Part shown: in pieces, positions 40,850 to 48,656 of the stretch
Layout of the letters: each line of letters starts with the position of its first letter
How positions within the stretch are numbered: position 1 is the stretch's first letter
Assembly: GCA_902800045.1 (NCBI GenBank)
Contig: CADCCZ010000005.1
Span: forward strand, 1 to 64,000
DNA: 64,000 bases
Direction of reading: 5' to 3'
Source: an uncultured Bacteroidia bacterium
Lineage (GTDB): Bacteria; Bacteroidota; Bacteroidia; Bacteroidales; ML635J-15
The notes under the pieces: model-generated
Database searches by the model: none
Told to the model about the DNA's origin: nothing
Seen by the model: only the letters and a program-made list of their open reading frames with translations
Translations under genes and position numbers: made by a program

Positions 40850-42685
40850 TTATTTCAGCCATTTTGCCAAGAAATCCTCCATCGCGTGGTAAAATTCGAA
40901 GCGGTTTTCCTCGTTCGAGAAACCATGCCCTTCGTTGTCCTTCACCATATAGTCGACCTTGACGCCACGGTTGCGCAATGCCTCGACCATCTGGTCCGAC
41001 TCGGCCTTGTTGACACGCGGATCGTTAGCTCCCTGCGCGACAAACAGCGGACGCACAATCTTGTCGGCATTCAAGGCTGGCGAATTAGCAGTAAGCATCT
41101 CCTTGTCGGTTTCGGGATTGCCAACCTGCTCGTACATCATCTCGAGCATAGGCTTCCAATATGGTGGAATTGTGTTCAGAAAGGTGAAAAGGTTGGAAAC
41201 GCCGACATAATCGACACCGCAGGCAAAAAGTTCTGGCGTTTTTACCAAGGCTTGCAAGGTGGCATATCCACCATAGCTTCCGCCATAGATTGCAATTCGC
41301 TTCGGGTCGGAATATTCATTGTCTATCAGCCACATAACACCATCAGTAATGTCATCCTGCATGGTCTGTCCCCACTGCTTGTACGACAGTTCCTTGAACT
41401 TGCGACCGAAACCCGTCGAGCCACGGAAATTCATCTGGAACACAGCATATCCCCTATTCGCCAGGAACTGCACCTCCGAATCGTAGCCCCAGTAGTCGCG
41501 TGCCCACGGACCACCGTGAGGAATTACAACGGTAGGCAGATTTCGGGCAGTTTCGAGCGTATAGCCATTCGGCAAGGTAAGGTAAGCCTCGATTTGCAAG
41601 CAGTCGCGCGATGTATAAACCACTGGAATCATCGACGACAATTCCTCCTCTTTCAGCCACGGCGAAAGGTCGGCAATCTTGCTAATCTTGTCGGCCTTGA
41701 CATCGTAGAGATAATATGCGCCACGGGTGCGGTCGTTGCCTACATAGATAATGCGCATATCCTCGGCCTTGTTGGTGGCAGCCGTTCCGAACTTATGATT
41801 TGGAAAAGCAGCGGCAAGACGCTTATTGATTCGTTCGGCCTCGGCATCAAAGAAATGCCGTACCGTGTCCTTGTGACCGACATAGGAAACCGCAGTCAGC
41901 TTTTTGCGCAGATTCGACCAGCCAACACCAGAAATGTCGTAGCGGTCGTTGGTGAAAATTTCCTCAAGTTCCTCGGCTGTAGCAGGATTCATGAGCACCA
42001 GAGCCGACTTGTCGCGTCCGAGATTGGTGATAGCATACACATTCTTGTTGTCGGCGGTAAAAACAATTGCCGACACATCTTCCTTGAACGAAGTGCGTAT
42101 CACAGGGCGGAAATCCTCGTCCTCGGTGTCGCGGTAAAGCATTTCCTGGTTCACGCCATCCACAATCGAGTAGGCAATTCGCAGTTTGCCATCGTGGTCG
42201 GTCATCCAAGCCTGGATGTTGCCCGGATTTTCGGCAAGCATAGTCATTTCGCCAGTCTTAAGATTGAGCCTGTAGGGGTCGAAAATCTCCGGATTGCGCT
42301 GATTGGTCTCGATAAGTATCTCATCGTCTATTTCTTCCAAGTCGTCAAGAATGTGAGTACGGACACCTTTCATCTTGGTATAAGGGCGCATATCCGAACC
42401 GTCGGCATCAACGCCGTAAAGCTGGAAATTCTCATCGCCGCCATCGTCCTTCATGAAAAGGATACGGTTGTTGTTTGCCCACATGTAGCCAGCCACATCG
42501 CGCTCCTCCTCGAATGTAATCTGTTTGGGTTCACCCAGGTCGATGCCGCTTACAAAAATGTTCATTCGCGACTTGTACGGAGCCATAAACGAAATGTGCT
42601 TGCCGTCGGGCGATATGTCAAACGACGATTTTTCCGAATTGCGGAAAAATTCTTCAATGGGAATTTCTCTAACCTTAGTGTTCAT
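40850..42685 (-). CDS. S9-family (prolyl oligopeptidase-type) peptidase
   Basis: The 611-aa product has an N-terminal beta-propeller (about 15-350; repeated phrases such as ISPDGKHISFMAPYKSRMNIFV and a WANNNRILFM blade) and a C-terminal alpha/beta-hydrolase. The catalytic Ser is in YGGSYGGYATL (near residue 468). The Asp is in VAQGANDPRV and the His in NEGHGF. HGGPWARDYWGYD is the oxyanion region. There is no signal peptide, so a cytoplasmic acylaminoacyl- or dipeptidyl-peptidase role in peptide breakdown is likely. It converges on the WYL gene with 3 bp between the stops. A TATTTTTG -7 element lies at 42700-42707. Confidence 0.93.
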   Translation of the reverse strand: MNTKVREIPIEEFFRNSEKSSFDISPDGKHISFMAPYKSRMNIFVSGIDLGEPKQITFEEERDVAGYMWANNNRILFMKDDGGDENFQLYGVDADGSDMRPYTKMKGVRTHILDDLEEIDDEILIETNQRNPEIFDPYRLNLKTGEMTMLAENPGNIQAWMTDHDGKLRIAYSIVDGVNQEMLYRDTEDEDFRPVIRTSFKEDVSAIVFTADNKNVYAITNLGRDKSALVLMNPATAEELEEIFTNDRYDISGVGWSNLRKKLTAVSYVGHKDTVRHFFDAEAERINKRLAAAFPNHKFGTAATNKAEDMRIIYVGNDRTRGAYYLYDVKADKISKIADLSPWLKEEELSSMIPVVYTSRDCLQIEAYLTLPNGYTLETARNLPTVVIPHGGPWARDYWGYDSEVQFLANRGYAVFQMNFRGSTGFGRKFKELSYKQWGQTMQDDITDGVMWLIDNEYSDPKRIAIYGGSYGGYATLQALVKTPELFACGVDYVGVSNLFTFLNTIPPYWKPMLEMMYEQVGNPETDKEMLTANSPALNADKIVRPLFVAQGANDPRVNKAESDQMVEALRNRGVKVDYMVKDNEGHGFSNEENRFEFYHAMEDFLAKWLK

Positions 42686-42774
42686 ATCAATATTTTTTGC
42701 AAAAATAATGAAATCCGCTCAAATTTTCGGTGCTTAACTGTTAATTGTGTCAACATGCATAAGTTAGCCAAACA

Positions 42775-42840
42775 ATTGTTAATTGTCCATTGTTAATTAT
42801 CCATTGTTAATTATCCATTGTTAATTATCCATTGTTAATT
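42775..42840 (+). repeat. 14-bp tandem repeat, 4.7 copies
   Basis: Unit ATTGTTAATTATCC (first copy has G for A in TATCC). Four full units (42775-42830) and a partial one. It lies between the divergent peptidase and alkaline phosphatase genes. The number of units could vary between strains. Confidence 0.9.
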
Positions 42841-42911
42841 GGTTAGTATCTATTCATAAAAAGTCTAGGACATCCCATTTTTTTTTACCATATTTGCACA
42901 CAAATAAATAT

Positions 42912-44294
42912 ATGATGAAAAAGAGTCTTATTATTACCATAATACTATTGGCAGCCATTACGTTTGCCAATGCCCAGAAGTATGTGTTTCTGTTCATCGG
43001 CGACGGTATGGGACAGACAGATGTTGATCTTTACGAGGCCTACCTTGCCGAAAAAGCAGAAAAGGACGGATTTACGCAATCAACAATCAGCAAGCTGCCG
43101 TTGCTGTCGATGTGCACCACACATTGTAAGAACCGCCGCATAACCGATTCGGGGGCTGCCGGTTCGGCAATAGCCTGCGGACAGAAGTTCAACGTCGGCG
43201 AAATCGCATATTCCGAAACAGGAAATCAGCCCAAGTCGATAGCCAAGGTCGCAAAGGAAAAGGGACTCAAGGTTGGAATAATCAGCACTGCCCCCATGAA
43301 CCATGCTACTCCTGCATCCTTTTACGCTAACCAGCCGACACGCAAAAACTACTACCAGATAGGACTTCAGCTCCCCGAAAGCAATTTCGACTTCTTTGGC
43401 GGAGGCGGACTTCTTAAGCAGACTGGAAACAAAAAGGACGAAAAAGACCTTATGACAATATATCAGGAATCCGGCTACCTGACTTTTACGTCACTCAAGG
43501 CAATTACCACACTTAAAAGCCATGAAACGAAGGTCATTTTCACCAACGAGACCATCGAGAAAGACGCCAGCATGCCCTACGCCCTCGACCGCGAGGGAGC
43601 TCCCAGCAATTCGCTCGCCGAAATAGTAGAAACGGCAATAGTACACCTCGACAATCCAAAAGGGTTCTTCATGATGGTTGAAGGTGGTAAAATCGACTAT
43701 GCCGCCCACGACAACGATGCTGGCACAATAATAGGCGAAATGGAAGACTTCGACAATGCCATCGAGGTAGCCTACAATTTCTACCTGCAGCACAAGAACG
43801 AAACCATGATAATCATCACTGCCGACCACGAAACAGGCGGCGTTTCGCTCGGAATTGCCGACAATGGCTACGAATCTGATTTCGGCGTACTTAGCAAGCA
43901 GAAAATGTCGATGTCGAAGTTCGCTACAATATTAAAGAAGCAGACGAAAAACGAGGAAAATGTCTCGATGAAAGACTACAACGATTTGGCATCGAGATAC
44001 TTCATGGGAATCGACATGGAATTTTCCTCGGACGAACAAGAAATGCTCAACGAAGCATACGCAGCCATAAACGCAAAGTCGAACCGTGCAAAAGATGACG
44101 CCAAATCGAAATACAACGGCATCAACCCGATGGCCTACACCTACTGCCAGATTATGAACCGCAGGGCCTCGGTCGGATTCTCAACGACTGCACACACTTG
44201 TGCAAAAGTTCCAGTATATGGAGTTGGAACTACAACTCCAATTCTCGACAACACCGAGATTTTTGGTGTAATAAAGTCATTTTTAGAAAAATAA
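42912..44294 (+). CDS. Alkaline phosphatase
   Basis: The 460-aa product has a signal peptide (MMKKSLIITIILLAAITFANAQ) and the alkaline phosphatase fold. FLFIGDGMGQTDVD supplies the first metal Asp, RRITDSGAAGSAIACG the nucleophilic Ser (in place of TDSAAS in E. coli), MVEGGKIDYAAHDND the metal-binding Glu/Asp/His, and ITADHETGG another Asp-His pair. It hydrolyses phosphomonoesters in the periplasm or outside the cell. An upstream frame start at 42894 is rejected because it lies inside the CATATTTG promoter element (42889-42896). ilvE follows after 18 bp and is probably co-transcribed. Confidence 0.93.
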   Translation: MMKKSLIITIILLAAITFANAQKYVFLFIGDGMGQTDVDLYEAYLAEKAEKDGFTQSTISKLPLLSMCTTHCKNRRITDSGAAGSAIACGQKFNVGEIAYSETGNQPKSIAKVAKEKGLKVGIISTAPMNHATPASFYANQPTRKNYYQIGLQLPESNFDFFGGGGLLKQTGNKKDEKDLMTIYQESGYLTFTSLKAITTLKSHETKVIFTNETIEKDASMPYALDREGAPSNSLAEIVETAIVHLDNPKGFFMMVEGGKIDYAAHDNDAGTIIGEMEDFDNAIEVAYNFYLQHKNETMIIITADHETGGVSLGIADNGYESDFGVLSKQKMSMSKFATILKKQTKNEENVSMKDYNDLASRYFMGIDMEFSSDEQEMLNEAYAAINAKSNRAKDDAKSKYNGINPMAYTYCQIMNRRASVGFSTTAHTCAKVPVYGVGTTTPILDNTEIFGVIKSFLEK

Positions 44295-44312
44295 CATTTA
44301 AATAATAACAAT

Positions 44313-45338
44313 ATGCAGAATTTAGAATGGTCAAAGCTCCCGTTCGGATACGTAAAGACGAACTACAATGTACGTTGCGTTTGGAAAAACGGCAAATGGG
44401 GAGAAATCGAAGTTAGTGATTCGGAATATATCAACATCCACATCGCATCCACCGCGTTGCACTACGGACAGGAAGCTTTCGAAGGCATGAAGGCTTACCG
44501 TGGCAAGGACGGCAAAGTTCGTTTGTTCCGCTGGGAAGAAAACTGCAAGCGACTGAAGGATTCGGCTGCCGGCATCTACATGGCGCAGGTTGACGACAAG
44601 TTGTTCTTCGACATGGTAAAGAAAGTCGTTGAACTCAATGCCGACTTCATTCCACCGTACGGAACTGGCGCTTCGTTGTATATCCGTCCGTTGCTCTACG
44701 GTTCGGGGGCAAAGGTTGGTGTTCATCCTGCCGACGAATACACATTCCTCATCTTCGTTACACCAGTTGGTCCTTACTTCAAGGAAGGTTTCAACCCTGT
44801 AAAGATCGCTATCATCAGGGATTCGGACCGCGCTGCTCCACTTGGAACAGGTACGATGAAGGTCGGCGGCAACTATGCAGCTAGCTTCCGTGGTCTCGAA
44901 AAGGCTCACGAAGCAGGTTACGGCTCACCTATGTACTTGGATTGCCGCGAAAAGAAGTACATCGACGAAATCGGTGCGGCTAACTTCTTCGCAATCAAGG
45001 ATAACACCTATATTACACCAAAATCGACTTCAATCCTTCCGTCAATTACCAACAAGAGCCTCGAAGAGGTTGCCAAGTACATTGGCTTGAAGGTTGAAAG
45101 ACGTCCTGTTGACGTTGCCGAACTTCCTACTTTCGAAGAAGCTGGCGCATGCGGAACAGCAGCCGTTATTTCTCCAATTGGCGAAATCGTTGACATCGAC
45201 GAAAACAAGCACTACGTTTACTGCCCCGACGGCAAACCAGGCAAGTGGTCAACCAAGATGTACGAAACACTCGTCGGAATACAGTACGGAGATATCGCAG
45301 ACCCATTTGGTTGGATAACAATACTTGAAAACATTTAA
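44313..45338 (+). CDS. ilvE: Branched-chain amino acid aminotransferase
   Basis: The 341-aa product is a fold-type IV, BCAT group II-like enzyme. Motifs: NYNVRCVWKNGKWGE at the start, ALHYGQEAFEGMKAYRGKDGKVRLFR, YIRPLLYG, GTGTMKVGGNYAAS with the pyridoxal-phosphate Lys (near residue 190) and ACGTAAVISPIGEI. It makes or breaks down Val, Leu and Ile with 2-oxoglutarate/glutamate in the cytoplasm. Its codons are highly regular and its sequence GC-richer than the flanks, consistent with high expression. An intrinsic terminator follows. Confidence 0.96.
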   Translation: MQNLEWSKLPFGYVKTNYNVRCVWKNGKWGEIEVSDSEYINIHIASTALHYGQEAFEGMKAYRGKDGKVRLFRWEENCKRLKDSAAGIYMAQVDDKLFFDMVKKVVELNADFIPPYGTGASLYIRPLLYGSGAKVGVHPADEYTFLIFVTPVGPYFKEGFNPVKIAIIRDSDRAAPLGTGTMKVGGNYAASFRGLEKAHEAGYGSPMYLDCREKKYIDEIGAANFFAIKDNTYITPKSTSILPSITNKSLEEVAKYIGLKVERRPVDVAELPTFEEAGACGTAAVISPIGEIVDIDENKHYVYCPDGKPGKWSTKMYETLVGIQYGDIADPFGWITILENI

Positions 45339-45358
45339 CCAATTGAAAAACAACAAAA

Positions 45359-45386
45359 AAAGGCATCATACGATGCCTTTTTTTTA
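45359..45386 (+). terminator. Intrinsic terminator of ilvE
   Basis: Stem AAAGGCATC / GATGCCTTT with a 4-nt loop and a T run. Confidence 0.9.
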
Positions 45387-45400
45387 TTATCTTTACGAAC

Positions 45401-45449
45401 TGAGTTTCAGCCAAAACGGGAAAATATTTTCATTTTTGGCGGAAACTCA
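45401..45449. repeat. Hairpin repeat, downstream copy flanking the ATPase gene
   Basis: Imperfect palindrome TGAGTTTCAGCCAAAA...TTTTTGGCGGAAACTCA, followed by GACTAAAATA. The same sequence in the same orientation is at 47003-47051. Confidence 0.85.
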
Positions 45450-45474
45450 GACTAAAATATAACCATGTTAAATA

Positions 45475-46908
45475 TTAGATTTCTGCAAACAAATCATCGA
45501 GCGAAACTTCTGCAGAAATCCTATCCGAGTGAGAATTATGCTTTAGTCCTGATGATGTTATCATTGTGAGTTGTAACCCATTGCGAGTTTTTGTTTCCGA
45601 CGAATAGACATCTGCGCGGGCATTCAAACGTTTCTCCTCCCATGCATCGATTGAATATACCGACTTGCTGTACTTTATCTCACAAATATTCGTATTTCCA
45701 TCAGCACGTTCGATAACGAGATCTATCTGCACATTATCGGCAGACTTTTTACTGCGCCAAGAATAATATTCCGTATTAATCTTATCAATTCCAAGCGACT
45801 TCTTAATTTGCTGGATATGTGCCATGCAAACTCGCTCAAACGACAATCCGCACCATGAATTCAAAGTGGGAGTCTCAAGATGTGTCGACCAAAAATGCTC
45901 ATTCGTTGTAACATTCTGCTGAAGGAATGTTATATGAAACAAAGAAAAGAAATCCTTAATCTGATATATTCCCGACGAAGATTTTATCTTCTTGCCCTTC
46001 ACATTGTACATACGCACAAAATCGCAACGCACAAGATTTTGCAACAATGTCGTAAGATTTCCACCCGTCTTCATGCCAAGTTTGTCGGACAATTCCCGAC
46101 GTGTAAGCCCCGACTTGTTTTCAGCCAGAAGCCTTACAATATGCTTATAAGGTTCGGGGGAATTGAAAAGAGTTTGGAACAGACGGTCATATTCATATTT
46201 CAACAAAGCATCGGAAGCAAAAAACATTCGGTCTATATTTTTTGCAAGACTTTGATCCTTACGAAGTAGACTCATATAATATGGCACTCCACCAAATACC
46301 ATATACGCTTGTAATATTGTATTTCGTCCCCACGAAAATCCTTTTGACTCAAAATATTTCTCGGTTTCCGAAAGTGAAAATGGTTGCAAATGCATCTCCT
46401 GCGTAATACGGTTATGAAGCCCTCCCCGATTATCAATTATCTTGCTGACCATCCACGAGGTTGCCGAACCGCAGACAATTAGCATCAAGTCATTCTGCTG
46501 CGAAGCCCAACTATTCCAAAAATATCCAAGCGCACGAACAAATCCCGACCTTTGTGTATCGAAACAAGGCAATTCATCAATAAAAACTATGCGTCGACTA
46601 CCTCGTTTTTTCTTCTGAACAAGAAAGTCACGCAGTATAGAAAACGCTTCAAGCCAACTTTTAGGCTGCTTGGACAACGGCTTCCCGTATATACTCATGG
46701 CATCGACAAATACATGCATCTGCTCCTCGAATGTACCATCGATTATCCCTGTCATCGAAAAAGAAAGCTTATTGTGAAAGACATTGCTTACCAAGAAGGT
46801 CTTACCGATTCGTCTGCGCCCATATATGGCGACAAACTCAGCACTGCTTGACGCTGCATAACGCTCAAGTTCTTCTATCTCATGTTTTCTACCTATTAAT
46901 TCTCGCAT
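45475..46908 (-). CDS. AAA ATPase with DUF234/PD-(D/E)XK-like C terminus
   Basis: The 477-aa product belongs to the archaeal-type ATPase family common as multiple copies in Bacteroidales. The Walker A is IYGRRRIGKTFLV (near residue 33), Walker B VFIDELPCF (near 118), and a sensor region reads IVCGSATSWM. A winged helix follows (about 265-300: LTRRELSDKLGMKTGG). The C-terminal DUF234 region has WCGLSFERVCMAHI and NICEIKYSKSVYSIDAWEEK, a PD-(D/E)XK-like ExK core (candidate nuclease residues D...E-x-K). Its role is unknown; mobile or selfish functions have been proposed for related families. Direct copies of a hairpin repeat lie 26 bp downstream and 43 bp upstream, as if the gene and its repeats are one mobile cassette. 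Confidence 0.85.
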   Translation of the reverse strand: MRELIGRKHEIEELERYAASSSAEFVAIYGRRRIGKTFLVSNVFHNKLSFSMTGIIDGTFEEQMHVFVDAMSIYGKPLSKQPKSWLEAFSILRDFLVQKKKRGSRRIVFIDELPCFDTQRSGFVRALGYFWNSWASQQNDLMLIVCGSATSWMVSKIIDNRGGLHNRITQEMHLQPFSLSETEKYFESKGFSWGRNTILQAYMVFGGVPYYMSLLRKDQSLAKNIDRMFFASDALLKYEYDRLFQTLFNSPEPYKHIVRLLAENKSGLTRRELSDKLGMKTGGNLTTLLQNLVRCDFVRMYNVKGKKIKSSSGIYQIKDFFSLFHITFLQQNVTTNEHFWSTHLETPTLNSWCGLSFERVCMAHIQQIKKSLGIDKINTEYYSWRSKKSADNVQIDLVIERADGNTNICEIKYSKSVYSIDAWEEKRLNARADVYSSETKTRNGLQLTMITSSGLKHNSHSDRISAEVSLDDLFAEI

Positions 46909-46929
46909 AGTTTACTCATTTTGACGACA

Positions 46930-46937
46930 CAAAGGTA
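46930..46937 (-). promoter_or_regulatory. -7 element TACCTTTG before the ATPase gene
   Basis: Matches TAnnTTTG on the minus strand, about 22 bp from the ATG. The first hairpin repeat lies 15 bp further upstream, over the -33 area, so it could act as an operator. Confidence 0.6.
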
Positions 46938-46951
46938 ATAAAATTATTTTT

Positions 46952-47051
46952 TAGTTTCAGCCAAAACGGGAAAAATTTTTCATTTTTGGCTAAATCTCAA
47001 ATTGAGTTTCAGCCAAAATAGTTATAAAAATTCATTTTTGGCTAAAACTCA
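46952..47051. repeat. Two tandem hairpin repeats upstream of the ATPase gene
   Basis: Unit A 46952-46998 (TAGTTTCAGCCAAAACGGG...TTTTTGGCTAAATCTCA) and unit B 47003-47051 (TGAGTTTCAGCCAAAATAG...TTTTTGGCTAAAACTCA, then GACTAAAATA). Unit B ends like the downstream copy at 45401; unit A shares its CAGCCAAAACGGGAAAA interior. Confidence 0.85.
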
Positions 47052-47130
47052 GACTAAAATAAATATATGCACAAAGGAACGTATGTGGTGAGCCACAACG
47101 CTACAACATTGATATTGTCTATCGGGAATA

Positions 47131-48549
47131 TTACTTTACCAATCCCAATTCACGGCCTTTTTCGACCATAAATTCGTGTGCTTTTTCGTAATCGTTGGGA
47201 ATTACGCCATCGAGAATAGCTTCGCGCACAGCATTTTTGATTTCGCCGACCAACTTTGATGGCTCTATACCAAAGTATTCCATAATCTCCTCACCGGTAA
47301 TCGGCGGCTGGAAATTGCGCAACGAATCTCGTTCTTCGACCTCCACAATCTTCTGGCGCACAAGCTTGAAATTTTCGAGGAACTGCGCAACCTTCTTCTC
47401 GTTGCGCGAAGTAATGTCCGACTCGCAGAGCGTCATCAACGCATCGATGTCGTCGCCAGCATCTACTATCAGACGACGTATTGCCGAATCGGTGACAATG
47501 TCCTCGACCAAAGCAATGGGACGCATGTGCAAATCGACCATTTTCTGAACGAATTTCATCTTTTCGTTGAGCGGCAAGTGCATACGCGTAAAAATCTTCG
47601 GCACCATGTTTGCTCCCACGGTATTGTGGGAATAGAAGGTCCAGCCGGTACCTTCTACAAATCGTTTTGTCTTCAACTTGCCGATATCGTGGAGCAGTGC
47701 CGCCCAGCGCAGCCAGAGGTCGTCGCTTTTTTCGGCAACATTGTCCACCACCTGAATGGTATGCAGGAAAATATCCTTGTGGGCAAGTCCCTCTTGCACC
47801 GTCACGCCCGAAAGCTGATACAACTCAGGGAAAATGATTTCGAGCAAACCAGTTTCGAACAAAAGTTTCAAACCTATCGAAGGTTTCTTACTTTCGAGAA
47901 TCTTGTTGAGTTCGGTATGAATACGTTCCTGAGTAATTATCTTGATTCTCGCGCGGTTATCGTGAATTGCAGCGAGGCATTCGGGATGTATCTGGAAATC
48001 GAGTTGCGAAGCGAAGCGAATAGCACGGAGCATACGCAAGGGGTCATCCGAAAAGGTTATCGACGGATCGAGCGGAGTTCTGATGGTACGGAAATACAAG
48101 TCATCGAGTCCGGCAAACGGATCGACAAGTTCTCCGAAATTGCGTTTATTAAGGCTTATTGCCAAAGCATTTATGGTAAAATCGCGACGCTTCTGGTCGT
48201 CCTCGATGCTTCCGCGTTCAACTATCGGGTTGCGGCTGTCGAAATTGTACGATTCCTTGCGAGCACCGACAAACTCCAGCTCTGTTCCATTGTAAACAAA
48301 CATCGCAGTACCGTATGTCTTGAAAATGCTTACTTTCCTCACTTTCAGATGCTTTGCGAGCTTGCGGGCAAAGTCAACGCCATCGCCGTCGACGACAATG
48401 TCGATATCGTTCTTTTTTGGACGCTTTAGAAACCGATCGCGCACATAACCGCCAATAACGAACACGTCAACGTTTTCGTTATCAGCGACTTTCGATACTT
48501 CCGCAAAAATTTTGTCGGACACAAATTCTATGTACTTACCTTTTTCCAA
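47131..48549 (-). CDS. cca: CCA tRNA nucleotidyltransferase / poly(A) polymerase family
   Basis: The 472-aa product has the class II nucleotidyltransferase head VFVIGGYVRDRFLKRPKKNDIDIVV (GG and DxD metal motifs), the RRDFTINALAI motif, an ERIHTELNKIL region and an HD domain (HTIQVVDNVAE, ALLHDIGK). It adds CCA to tRNA 3' ends, which the tRNA-Glu gene in this window lacks. I start it at a TTG (48549; LEKGKYIEFVSDK). The longer ATG frame begins upstream of a TACCTTTG promoter element (48569-48576) that lies inside it, so that ATG would not be transcribed from this promoter. Confidence 0.92.
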   Translation of the reverse strand: MEKGKYIEFVSDKIFAEVSKVADNENVDVFVIGGYVRDRFLKRPKKNDIDIVVDGDGVDFARKLAKHLKVRKVSIFKTYGTAMFVYNGTELEFVGARKESYNFDSRNPIVERGSIEDDQKRRDFTINALAISLNKRNFGELVDPFAGLDDLYFRTIRTPLDPSITFSDDPLRMLRAIRFASQLDFQIHPECLAAIHDNRARIKIITQERIHTELNKILESKKPSIGLKLLFETGLLEIIFPELYQLSGVTVQEGLAHKDIFLHTIQVVDNVAEKSDDLWLRWAALLHDIGKLKTKRFVEGTGWTFYSHNTVGANMVPKIFTRMHLPLNEKMKFVQKMVDLHMRPIALVEDIVTDSAIRRLIVDAGDDIDALMTLCESDITSRNEKKVAQFLENFKLVRQKIVEVEERDSLRNFQPPITGEEIMEYFGIEPSKLVGEIKNAVREAILDGVIPNDYEKAHEFMVEKGRELGLVK

Positions 48550-48568
48550 GATTCCAAATTTAGGACTG

Positions 48569-48576
48569 CAAAGGTA
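48569..48576 (-). promoter_or_regulatory. -7 element TACCTTTG of cca
   Basis: Perfect TAnnTTTG on the minus strand; predicted leader to the TTG start about 13 nt. Decides the choice of the start codon. Confidence 0.55.
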
Positions 48577-48620
48577 AGAAAATAAAAGGACATCAATATA
48601 TGGCAATCGCAAAAAAGCAT

Positions 48621-48628
48621 TACCTTTG
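48621..48628 (+). promoter_or_regulatory. -7 element TACCTTTG of the YfhO gene
   Basis: Perfect TAnnTTTG on the plus strand, 45 bp from the divergent cca element. It supports the ATG at 48657 over the earlier frame start at 48600. Confidence 0.55.
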
Positions 48629-48656
48629 TATTTCAATTGTAACATCAAGATTTGAT

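Noticed and set aside
40886..42796. A 636-codon open frame on the plus strand
   Set aside because: It is antisense to the S9 peptidase gene, whose motifs are clear on the other strand. The frame is open because of that gene's codon bias.
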